Source: Streptomyces sp. NRRL S-340
Lineage (GTDB): Bacteria; Actinomycetota; Actinomycetes; Streptomycetales; Streptomycetaceae
Assembly (NCBI RefSeq): GCF_000720185.1
Contig: NZ_JOIY01000027.1
Location: 124,001-188,000, forward strand
DNA: 64,000 nucleotides
Direction: 5' to 3'
Positions 8,126-15,446 of the stretch are shown piece by piece; the stretch's first letter is position 1, and each line of letters starts with the position of its first letter. The position numbers and the translations under genes were made by a program. Below the pieces are notes generated by a model. The model was given only the letters and a program-made list of their open reading frames with translations. It searched no databases and was not told where the DNA came from.

Positions 8126-8246
8126 GCGGCGGGGCTGTGAATTCATGGACCCAGGAGTCCGCACCGGCCGGCAGCGGCAGGCGAGCAGGCGGAGCGGCCG
8201 CGGGGCAGCCGCGGCCGCCGGCCGGAGACCGAAGGGTACCGGGAGC

Positions 8247-9989
8247 ATGGCCAAGCAGAACGTCGCAGAGCAGTTCGTCGACATCCTCGTCCGCGCCGGG
8301 GTCAGACGCCTGTACGGCGTCGTCGGGGACAGCCTCAACCCGGTCGTCGACGCGGTCCGCCGCAACGCCGCCATCGACTGGATCCACGTGCGCCACGAGG
8401 AGACGGCCGCGTTCGCGGCCGGGGCCGAGGCGCAGATCACCGGGAAGCTGGCGGCCTGCGCCGGCTCCTGCGGTCCCGGCAACCTGCACCTCGTCAACGG
8501 CCTGTACGACGCCCACCGCTCCATGGCCCCGGTCCTCGCGCTCGCCTCGCACATCCCCTCCAGCGAGATCGGGCTCGGCTACTTCCAGGAGACCCACCCC
8601 GACCGGCTGTTCCAGGAGTGCAGCCACTACAGCGAGCTGATCTCCAGCCCGAAGCAGATGCCCCGGCTGCTGGACACGGCCATCCAGCACGCGGTGGGCC
8701 GCAGCGGGGTCAGTGTCGTCACGCTGCCCGGTGACATCGCGGCCGAGCCGGCCCCGGAGAAGGCCGCCGAGACCGCCATCGTCACCTCCCGCCCCACGGT
8801 CCGGCCCGGTGACGCGGAGATCGACCGGCTGGTCCGGATGATCGACGAGGCCGGCAAGGTCACCCTGTTCTGCGGCAGCGGCACGGCGGGCGCGCACGCG
8901 GAGGTGATGGAGTTCGCCGGGCGGATCAAGTCACCGGTCGGGCACGCCCTGCGCGGCAAGGAGTGGATCCAGTACGACAACCCGTACGACGTCGGGATGA
9001 GCGGGCTGCTCGGCTACGGCGCCGCCTACGAGGCCACCCACGAGTGCGACCTGCTGCTCCTGCTCGGCACGGACTTCCCGTACAACGCGTTCCTGCCCGA
9101 CGACGTGAAGATCGCCCAGGTCGACGTGCGGCCCGAGGTGCTGGGCCGCCGGTCCAAGCTGGACCTGGCGGTGTGGGGCGACGTGAAGGAGACGCTGCGC
9201 TGCCTGATCCCGCGGGTGAAGGAGAAGAAGAACCGCCGCTTCCTCGACCGGATGCTCAAGAAGCACGCGGACGCCCTGGAGGGGGTGGTCAAGGCGTACA
9301 CGCGCAAGGTCGACAAGCACATCCCGGTCCATCCCGAGTACGTGGCGGCCGTGCTCGACGAAGCAGCCGACGACGACGCCGTGTTCACCATCGACACCGG
9401 CATGTGCAACGTCTGGGGCGCCCGCTACATCTCGCCGAACGGACGCCGCCGGATCATCGGCTCCTTCTCGCACGGCTCGATGGCGAACGCGCTGCCGATG
9501 GCGATCGGCGCCCAGTTCACCGACCGGAACCGGCAGGTCGTCGCCATGTCCGGGGACGGCGGTTTCTCCATGCTGATGGGGGACTTCCTGACCCTGGTCC
9601 AGTACGACCTGCCGGTGAAGGTCGTCCTGTTCAACAACTCCTCGCTCGGCATGGTGGAGCTGGAGATGCTGGTCGCGGGCCTGCCGTCGTACGGCACCAC
9701 GAACAAGAACCCGGACTTCGCCGCCGTCGCCCGTGCCTGCGGCGCCCACGGCGTGCGGGTGGAGAAGCCGAAGGACCTGCCCGGGGCGCTGAAGGAGGCC
9801 TTCCAGCACAAGGGACCGGCGCTGGTGGACGTCGTCACCGACCCCAACGCCCTGTCCATCCCGCCGAAGATCAGCGCCGAGATGGTGTCCGGCTTCGCCC
9901 TGTCCGCGTCCAAGATCGTGCTGGACGGCGGGGTGGGACGGATGGTGCAGATGGCCCGGTCCAACCTGCGCAACGTGCCGCGGCCGTGA
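8247..9989 (+). CDS. poxB: Thiamine diphosphate-dependent pyruvate dehydrogenase (quinone)/pyruvate oxidase
   Basis: The 580-residue protein has the three-domain layout of PoxB-type enzymes, which decarboxylate pyruvate to acetate and pass electrons to quinone through FAD. The cofactor-activating Glu is Glu51 in RHEETAAFAAGAEA; the ThDP/Mg motif GDGGFSMLMGDFLTLVQY ... NNSSLGM lies at about 433-465. The C-terminus (VLDGGVGRMVQMARSNLRNVPRP) resembles the amphipathic lipid-binding helix of E. coli PoxB, which fits a peripheral membrane enzyme. ATG 8247 has GAAGGG about 10 bp upstream. It is preceded by the PP2C-like gene on the same strand with a 121-bp gap and followed by a 400-bp non-coding stretch, so it is likely monocistronic. 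Confidence 0.92.
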   Translation: MAKQNVAEQFVDILVRAGVRRLYGVVGDSLNPVVDAVRRNAAIDWIHVRHEETAAFAAGAEAQITGKLAACAGSCGPGNLHLVNGLYDAHRSMAPVLALASHIPSSEIGLGYFQETHPDRLFQECSHYSELISSPKQMPRLLDTAIQHAVGRSGVSVVTLPGDIAAEPAPEKAAETAIVTSRPTVRPGDAEIDRLVRMIDEAGKVTLFCGSGTAGAHAEVMEFAGRIKSPVGHALRGKEWIQYDNPYDVGMSGLLGYGAAYEATHECDLLLLLGTDFPYNAFLPDDVKIAQVDVRPEVLGRRSKLDLAVWGDVKETLRCLIPRVKEKKNRRFLDRMLKKHADALEGVVKAYTRKVDKHIPVHPEYVAAVLDEAADDDAVFTIDTGMCNVWGARYISPNGRRRIIGSFSHGSMANALPMAIGAQFTDRNRQVVAMSGDGGFSMLMGDFLTLVQYDLPVKVVLFNNSSLGMVELEMLVAGLPSYGTTNKNPDFAAVARACGAHGVRVEKPKDLPGALKEAFQHKGPALVDVVTDPNALSIPPKISAEMVSGFALSASKIVLDGGVGRMVQMARSNLRNVPRP

Positions 9990-10389
9990 GGACGCGCACG
10001 GACCGGGCGCCCGGGAAAGGGCGCCGGGGCGCGCGGAAAGCGTCGTACTCCGGCCAAGTTCGGGGTGCGCGGGGCGGCCGGCCGTACGCGTGCCGTACGT
10101 CCGGCGCGCGGGTGCCGTACGCGCTCCGTACGCCCGGGGTACGTCCGCCGTACGGCCGGCGACGTACCCGGGGCGCCGACGGCGGCGCGTCCGGGGTCCC
10201 GGCGGGCCCGGACGTCCCGGCCCCCGCGGGCGTCCGGCGGCGCGGCGGCCCCTCGCGCGCCGGTGGGGCCGTGGCCGAACCCTTGGTCGCCGAAGATCCG
10301 GCAGGACTGCCGCGGATTCCGCTGGGCATGGATCCCCGTGAACGTGTTCGAGCTGGAGGGGAACCGACATCGGCACGCGGGCGGGGGAG
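9990..10389. other. 400-bp intergenic region with an array of CCGTACG motifs
   Basis: Five copies of CCGTACG occur between 10082 and 10154 (starting at 10082, 10093, 10115, 10126 and 10148), with further GTAC cores beside them. Spacings of 11, 22, 11 and 22 bp are multiples of one helical turn. The region leads to the HATPase gene. I see no supported gene here. Confidence 0.6.
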
Positions 10390-10875
10390 ATGAAGAGTCA
10401 GACGCGAGGGAGCGGTCCCGTGACCACAGGGGCCTCCTCGGTGAGGACGGTGGAGGACGAGACCGACGGGGCGGCGGCAAGGGCGTCGGGGCCCCAGCTC
10501 AGACGCCGGCTGGGCCGGGCGGACCTGCGGGCGGTGCCCGAGGCGCGCCGGGCCCTGCGCGAGCTGCTGCACCGCTGGGGACCCGGGGAACGGTCGGAGG
10601 TCGCCGAACTGCTCACCAGCGAGCTGGTGACCAACGCCCTCGTCCACACGGACGACGACGCGATCCTGACGGCCACGGTCTCACCGAGCGGACTGCGCGT
10701 GGAGGTACGGGACTTCGTGGCCCGCGGACCACGTCCGCGGGTGCCGGCCGCCGCCGAGGACACGAACGGCAGGGGGCTGTTCCTCATCGAGTCGCTCGCG
10801 GACGACTGGGGCGTGTGCGCGCACGAGGTCGGCAAGTCCGTGTGGTTCGAACTGGGCGCGCAGCAGGCGGCGTGA
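10390..10875 (+). CDS. ATP-binding protein, anti-sigma-factor-like serine kinase domain (HATPase_c)
   Basis: The 161-residue protein matches the small stand-alone GHKL ATPases (RsbW/SpoIIAB-like) that are abundant in Streptomyces and often phosphorylate anti-anti-sigma factors or bind sigma factors. The N-box is SELVTNALVH (about 77-86), the G1-like motif EVRDF follows, and NGRGLFLIESLADDWG is the G2 box. The first 30 residues are variable. ATG 10390 directly follows GGGGGAG, so spacing is short; a GTG at 10420 is an alternative. No sigma factor or antagonist gene is adjacent, so the partner is unknown. It converges with the DUF2637 gene across a large hairpin. Confidence 0.85.
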   Translation: MKSQTRGSGPVTTGASSVRTVEDETDGAAARASGPQLRRRLGRADLRAVPEARRALRELLHRWGPGERSEVAELLTSELVTNALVHTDDDAILTATVSPSGLRVEVRDFVARGPRPRVPAAAEDTNGRGLFLIESLADDWGVCAHEVGKSVWFELGAQQAA

Positions 10876-10950
10876 GGCGGCGGGAGTGAGAAGAGGGGAG
10901 GGCGGAGAAGGTCTCCCTTCTCCGCCCTCCCCTCGGCCTCACGCCGCCTG
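10864..10950. terminator. Bidirectional terminator made of two nested perfect inverted repeats
   Basis: An inner hairpin has two perfect 19-bp arms (10893-10911 and 10916-10934) and a TCTC loop. Outside it, a second perfect 15-bp repeat pairs CAGGCGGCGTGAGGC (10864-10878) with its complement at 10936-10950. The outer left arm covers the stop codon of the HATPase gene. It lies between convergent genes, so it should stop transcription from both sides. No U-tract is present, as is usual in high-G+C actinobacteria. Confidence 0.85.
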
Positions 10951-10978
10951 GGGCCTCGCGGCCCCGGGCACCGTCGGC

Positions 10979-12013
10979 CTAGCCGAACTGCTGCTCGAGA
11001 TCCTTGAGCTTGCGCTCCAGCGAGTCCAGGCGCGGCAGGGCCTGGGTGTCGTCCTCGGCGGTGAGGTCGACCGTGAGGGCGTCAGCGCCCTTGCGGACGG
11101 GCTGCAGCGAGGGACGGGCGCGTACCGGCAGCGGTTCCGCCGATATGGCAGGCTCCGCGGTGACCTGCGAGGAGCCGCGCTCCAGGGCCTGTGCCTCGCC
11201 CTGCCGGCCGCCCCGGCCGGCGAAGCCGCGGTGGCCCCGGCTGATCGCCTTGAGCTGGGCGCGCTCCACCCGGTCGTGCTCGCGCCGCAGACGGCGGTTC
11301 TGCTCCTTCTGCCGGGCGTCCTCGCGGACCTCCTCGACGGCCTCGTCCAGGCTGCGCACGTTCTCCAGGAGCATCAGCGACCAGGCGCGGTAGGTCTCCC
11401 GGGGGGCCCGCAGCCAGCGCACGATGCGGATCTGCGGCAGCGGACGCGGCACCAGGCCCTGCTCGCGCAGCGCGGCCCGGCGGGTCTGCTTCAGGGCGCG
11501 GTCGAAGAGGACCGCGGCCGACAGGGACATGCCGGCGAAGAACTGGGGCGCGCCCGCGTGGTCGACACCCCTGGGCGCGTGCACCCAGTTGAACCAGGCC
11601 GCGGCGGCGGCGAACATCCACACCAGTATCCGGGAGCCGAGGGCCGCGTCACCGTGGCTGGCCTCGCGCACCGCGAGCACGGAGCAGAACATGGCCGCGC
11701 CGTCCAGGCCGAACGGCACCAGGTACTGCCAGCCGTCGGTCAGGCCGAGGTTCTGCTCGCCGAAGCCGACCAGGCCGTGGAAGGAGAGCGCCGCGGCGAC
11801 CGCGGCACAGCAGAACAGCAGGATGTAGGAGGCGGTGCCGTAGACGGCCTCCTTGCGCCTGCGGCGCTCCTCGCTGCGCTCCCACGAGTCGTCGGTGCTC
11901 GTGCTCCCGTTGGACCGCTTGCCGCGCGCGAGCACCGCCACCGCCGCCAGCACGCCCAGGAGCAGTACGGCGCCCGGAAGCAACCAGTTCAGCGATATGT
12001 CGGTCAGTCTCAT
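10979..12013 (-). CDS. DUF2637 membrane protein
   Basis: The 344-residue protein has four hydrophobic segments in its N-terminal half (about residues 8-30, 60-82, 96-117 and 126-143), followed by a long charged, probably coiled-coil region and a C-terminal heptad-like end (DSLERKLKDLEQQFG). DUF2637 proteins are found in Streptomyces and on actinobacterial plasmids beside transfer genes, where they are sometimes called SpdB-like spread proteins. No plasmid genes are visible here. I chose ATG 12013 because GGGA lies about 7 bp upstream; the longer frame to 12064 lacks a site. Its role is unknown. Confidence 0.85.
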   Translation of the reverse strand: MRLTDISLNWLLPGAVLLLGVLAAVAVLARGKRSNGSTSTDDSWERSEERRRRKEAVYGTASYILLFCCAAVAAALSFHGLVGFGEQNLGLTDGWQYLVPFGLDGAAMFCSVLAVREASHGDAALGSRILVWMFAAAAAWFNWVHAPRGVDHAGAPQFFAGMSLSAAVLFDRALKQTRRAALREQGLVPRPLPQIRIVRWLRAPRETYRAWSLMLLENVRSLDEAVEEVREDARQKEQNRRLRREHDRVERAQLKAISRGHRGFAGRGGRQGEAQALERGSSQVTAEPAISAEPLPVRARPSLQPVRKGADALTVDLTAEDDTQALPRLDSLERKLKDLEQQFG

Positions 12014-12120
12014 CTGGGGTCCCTTGCATGGGGATAGGGCGTGACGCCCGCCATAGTGGCCCAATCCCAGCGGCCCTCAGAGGGTTTCGGGGCAAGAGGC
12101 CGCCAAGGAGGTGCAAGGGG

Positions 12121-12228
12121 ATGCCCGCGGACGGCGTTCTGCTCGAACTGCCGCATGAGGGGCGGGAGTTGAGTTCGAATAAGACTACCCGTACGAGTGG
12201 TTCCGCGGAAAGTTCCCGCGGCGGGTGA
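12121..12228 (+). CDS. Possible 35-residue small protein
   Basis: ATG 12121 follows a strong AAGGAGGTG ribosome site with about 8 bp spacing and the frame ends at TGA 12226-12228. The predicted peptide is hydrophilic and Ser/Thr/Gly-rich (starts MPADGVLLELPHEG, ends SAESSRGG). It lies in the 325-bp gap between the divergently placed DUF2637 start and the FhuF-like gene's end, on the opposite strand to both. Codon bias in the second half is weaker than in neighbouring genes. The ribosome site is the main argument; conservation in relatives would decide. Confidence 0.35.
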   Translation: MPADGVLLELPHEGRELSSNKTTRTSGSAESSRGG

Positions 12229-12338
12229 GGGAGTTGTGAACTTCCTGTCGCCGCCGCACCCGTGAGGGCGCCCCATTCGCGGACGATCTTACGGGACGTA
12301 CGGCGGTCCGCCGGACCGGGCGACGGGGTGACGGGAGG

Positions 12339-13190
12339 TCAGGCCGCGGCCGTGGCGGTCAGTTTGGTGATCCGGTCGGCGTCGCAGGTGCGCGGACACG
12401 TGGCGCAGGTGTCCTCGGGGCGCACCGTGTAGAACATGCAGCAGCTCGCCCGGTCGCGGGTGGGCAGCGCCTCGCCGTCCGGGCCGGTCAGCTCGCGGAA
12501 GGCCGCCGAGCCGACGTAGGGGCGGGTGGCGCCGGGGAGCAGCAGTTCCAGCTCGTGCCGCGCCCGCTCCTGCTCGCCGAGCAGATGGGCGACGTACCAC
12601 AGGCCCTCGACCACCTCGTCGGTCGCCATGCCCCACAGGGCCCGGCCGCGCCGCCGCATGCGGGGGCCGAAGCCGGTGAGGACCGGGTCCAGGTGTTCGG
12701 CGACGGCCGCGCGCACCTCGGCGCGCAGGGCCTCCTCGCCGGGTACGACGCGGGCGCCGGGCAGCGCGGCCGCCGGGTCGTCCGGCAGGCAGGCGAAGGA
12801 GACCGGACGCACCGTCATGCGGCCGGCGGCGCGGTCGTACCAGACGTGCGTCACGGGCAGCCGCGGCACGCGGCGGTGCAGGAACCAGGGGACGGTGAAC
12901 AGCAGGCAGGCCGGCCAGGCGTACCGGTGCAGTCCGAAGCTCGCCACGACGTCGGGGCGGGCCCGGGTGCCGTAGTCGCGCAGGACCTGCGCCTCGTCCC
13001 AGGCCAGGAACGCCTCCAGGCCGGGGCCGCCCTCGGCGAGGGCGGCGGCCTGCACCCCGGCGCCACCCGGCGGGACCCCGTCCGCCGGGCGGGTCTCCGT
13101 CACCGTGAGGCCGGGGAAGACCTCGGTGAGGCGGGCATAGGCGTCCGCCACGGCCGAAGCGAGCAGGGGCATGCCGAACCGCCGATCCAC
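12339..13190 (-). CDS. FhuF-like (2Fe-2S)-binding ferric-siderophore reductase
   Basis: The 283-residue protein ends in the cysteine signature C-C-x10-C-x2-C (SCCMFYTVRPEDTCATC), which binds the 2Fe-2S cluster in E. coli FhuF, a cytoplasmic reductase that releases iron from hydroxamate siderophores. The rest of the sequence fits the IucA/FhuF-like fold. A perfect iron-box palindrome lies just upstream (13209-13223), so iron-dependent repression by a DmdR/IdeR-type regulator is likely. The start is uncertain: GTG 13190 and ATG 13172 both lack a strong ribosome site. No siderophore genes are adjacent. Confidence 0.85.
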   Translation of the reverse strand: MDRRFGMPLLASAVADAYARLTEVFPGLTVTETRPADGVPPGGAGVQAAALAEGGPGLEAFLAWDEAQVLRDYGTRARPDVVASFGLHRYAWPACLLFTVPWFLHRRVPRLPVTHVWYDRAAGRMTVRPVSFACLPDDPAAALPGARVVPGEEALRAEVRAAVAEHLDPVLTGFGPRMRRRGRALWGMATDEVVEGLWYVAHLLGEQERARHELELLLPGATRPYVGSAAFRELTGPDGEALPTRDRASCCMFYTVRPEDTCATCPRTCDADRITKLTATAAA

Positions 13191-13206
13191 GTCCGAAGGT
13201 GCGTTT

Positions 13207-13225
13207 TCAGGTAAGCCTTACCTTA
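13207..13225 (-). promoter_or_regulatory. Iron box (DmdR1/IdeR-type operator)
   Basis: AGGTAAG-C-CTTACCT (13209-13223) is a perfect palindrome within a 19-bp site closely matching the known actinobacterial iron-box consensus TTAGGTTAGGCTAACCTAA. It sits 17 bp upstream of the FhuF-like start, where a repressor would block the promoter when iron is plentiful. Confidence 0.85.
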
Positions 13226-13336
13226 CTCGACGTCGACGGAATGTGAACCCCTGGCCAGTTGCGCCGTAAGGTGCTTGACGGACGGACAGCAACCCGTCGT
13301 AATGACCCCAAGCACCCCCAAGCCCGGAGGAGCACC

Positions 13337-14443
13337 GTGAAGCAGGGCGCGCAGGACTCCGCCGCGGCCGAGGGGGCCGCCGGGCCCGTTCCGCGGCCCC
13401 GGCCGCAGGCCGCCGCCGTCCGCGCCCCCCTCCTGCCGCGCGCCGCGCAGCCGTCCTCGCCCCGGCCGCCGCGGGCCCGCCCGGAAAGCGGGCCCGAGCC
13501 GCGCCCGGACCGCGAGGCGGAGGGTGCCCGGCCGGCCCACCGGGAGCCCGGCCCCGCGCCGTCCGCGCGCCCGCGCCCGGAGGACGGCCCGGCCGGGCCG
13601 GGGCCCGGCGCGACCGCGGCGCTCGCCGGTGACGGCCGGCGGCAGCCCGGGGACCGGGGCCCTCGCACCGCCCCCTCCGGGCCGGAGGCCGACGCGGACG
13701 CCGCGGCGCCGGCTGCCCCCGGCCCGTGGACACGGCGGGAGCACGACACCCCGCCGGACGACGGCGCCATCCGCGGCGAGCACCCGCACGGCGAAGGGCC
13801 CGACCCGCACCCCCGCGCCCCGGTACGGCGCTCCTCCGTGCGCGGTCAGGTCCTCGACGCCCTGCGCACCGCGCTCGTCACGGGTGAACTGCGGCCGGGC
13901 GGGATCTACTCCGCGCCCGCGCTCGGCGAACGGTTCGGGGTCTCCGCGACCCCGGTGCGCGAGGCCATGCAGCAGCTCGCGCTGGAGGGCGCCGTCGAGG
14001 TCGTCCCGAACCGCGGCTTCCGGGTCGTCGAACGCGGCGCCCGGGAACTGGCCGAACTGGCCGAGGTGCGGGCCCTGATCGAGGTCCCCGTGCTGCTGCG
14101 GCTGGCCCGCACCGTGCCCGCCGAGCGCTGGGCCGCGCTGCGCCCGCTCGCCGAGGCCACCGTCCGGGCGGCGTCCTCCGGCTGCCGGGCCGCCTACGCC
14201 GAGGCCGACCGCGCCTTCCACGGCGCGATGCTGGCGCTCTCCGGCAACGAGCAGATGGTGCGGGTCGCCGAGGACCTGCACCGGCGGGCCCAGTGGCCGC
14301 TGACGGGCGTCCTGGGCCGCGCCGCGCGCGCGGGTCTGGTGGCCGAGGCGGCGCAGCACGCGGCACTCCTTGACGCGCTGATCGCCCGCGACACGGAGAC
14401 GGTGGGCGCGCTGCTGGCCGGCCACTTCACCGCCACGCTCTGA
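13337..14443 (+). CDS. GntR-family (FadR/FCD) regulator with long disordered N-terminus
   Basis: Residues about 165-230 form a GntR winged helix (VRGQVLDALRTALVTGELRPGG ... FGVSATPVREAMQQLALEGAVEVVPNRGFRV) and residues about 235-365 an all-helical FCD ligand-binding domain with the expected acidic/His positions (AYAEADRAFHGAMLALSGNE). GTG 13337 has GGAGGAG 5 bp upstream and is a convincing start. The first 160 residues are an Ala/Pro/Arg/Glu low-complexity extension not found in ordinary GntR proteins (usual length about 230). The gene is divergent from the FhuF-like gene with the iron box between them. Its effector is unknown. Confidence 0.88.
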   Translation: MKQGAQDSAAAEGAAGPVPRPRPQAAAVRAPLLPRAAQPSSPRPPRARPESGPEPRPDREAEGARPAHREPGPAPSARPRPEDGPAGPGPGATAALAGDGRRQPGDRGPRTAPSGPEADADAAAPAAPGPWTRREHDTPPDDGAIRGEHPHGEGPDPHPRAPVRRSSVRGQVLDALRTALVTGELRPGGIYSAPALGERFGVSATPVREAMQQLALEGAVEVVPNRGFRVVERGARELAELAEVRALIEVPVLLRLARTVPAERWAALRPLAEATVRAASSGCRAAYAEADRAFHGAMLALSGNEQMVRVAEDLHRRAQWPLTGVLGRAARAGLVAEAAQHAALLDALIARDTETVGALLAGHFTATL

Positions 14444-14518
14444 CCGTCCGTCCCGCCCGCCGCGACCCGGACGCCCCGCCCCGCCGCACGCGAAAGCTCC
14501 CCGGCACCTGCGGCACCG

Positions 14519-15295
14519 TCACGCCGTGGCCGCCCCCGGCGGTGCGAGCTGGCGGGTGAGCCAGGTGGGGACCCCGCCGAGGAGACGGAACAGGCGGCGG
14601 GCCTCCTCGCGGAGGCGGGAGGCCTCCGGTTCCTCCTCGGTGTCGGCCAGGGACACCAGCGCGGGGGCCGTGCCGACGAGGTAGCCCAGTTCCTCGCGGA
14701 TGCGCAGGGACTCGGCGAAGCCGTGCCGCGCCTCCGCCAACTCGCCCTCGCGCAGGGCGAGTCCGGCCAGATGGCGCCAGGTGAAGGAGAGCAGCAGCGG
14801 GTCGGGGCGGGCGGTGGCGCCCGCGTGGGCGCGGCGGTAGGCGGCGCGTGCGGCCTGCGCGGAACGGGTCAGGTTCTCCGCGATCAGCCCGCGCCGGAAG
14901 TCCAGCAGGGCCCGCCCCGGCGCCCCCGGCGCGATCAGCGCCGCGGCGCGGCCCAGCGCCGAGCGCGCCTCGTCGGCGCGGTCCCGTACGCCGTGCAGGG
15001 TCGCCGCGTAGGCCAAGTACCCGCGTTCACAAGCGGCGGCGCCGCGCTCCTCGTCGGAGTGGGCCAGCGCCTCCGCGGTGCGCAGCGCGTCCTCGGCCTC
15101 CTCCCAGCCCGCCTCGGTGTACAGGCAGCGTTCCACCAGCAGCGCGGTGCGCTGCAGCGCGGCGGCGGCGGTGGCCGCCGGCAGCAGTGCCGCCGCGTCG
15201 GCCCAGCACGCGCGTGAGCGCAGCCGCCATACCGCGGTCTGGAGTGGATCGTCACCAGCGGTCGTTCCGTTACCAGACATGGCGGTATGCGCCAC
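14519..15295 (-). CDS. TPR-like helical repeat protein
   Basis: The 258-residue product is built of short amphipathic helix pairs typical of tetratricopeptide repeats (for example ALLVERCLYTEAGWEEAEDALRTAE, AACERGYLAYAATLHGVRDRADEARSALGRA, HLAGLALREGELAEARHGFAESLRIREELG). Such proteins act as interaction scaffolds; nothing indicates the partner. I chose GTG 15295 because GGGAGG lies 5 bp upstream; ATG 15280 is a possible alternative. It converges with the GntR gene and shares its strand with pucR, which ends 150 bp upstream. Confidence 0.72.
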   Translation of the reverse strand: MAHTAMSGNGTTAGDDPLQTAVWRLRSRACWADAAALLPAATAAAALQRTALLVERCLYTEAGWEEAEDALRTAEALAHSDEERGAAACERGYLAYAATLHGVRDRADEARSALGRAAALIAPGAPGRALLDFRRGLIAENLTRSAQAARAAYRRAHAGATARPDPLLLSFTWRHLAGLALREGELAEARHGFAESLRIREELGYLVGTAPALVSLADTEEEPEASRLREEARRLFRLLGGVPTWLTRQLAPPGAATA

Positions 15296-15446
15296 GTTGC
15301 CCTCCCCGAGCACGCCTTCGAGCCTTGAGTGGTGGCCGCATCTCAGCACGGATCCGGCGGCCCGGCCAAGGGGGCGGGTGAAGGATTTCACAAAGTCGTG
15401 GGACGGCGGACGGCCCGTCGCCGCACCGCCTGCGTCCCCGCTGACC

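Noticed and set aside
5678..8554. 958-codon minus-strand frame across the PP2C-like gene and the start of poxB
   Set aside because: It crosses intergenic DNA and two plus-strand genes, is low-complexity and matches no family; the plus-strand genes carry real motifs.
13223..14425. Minus-strand frame opposite the GntR gene
   Set aside because: The plus strand has a GGAGGAG-GTG start, a GntR HTH and an FCD domain; the minus frame has none of these.
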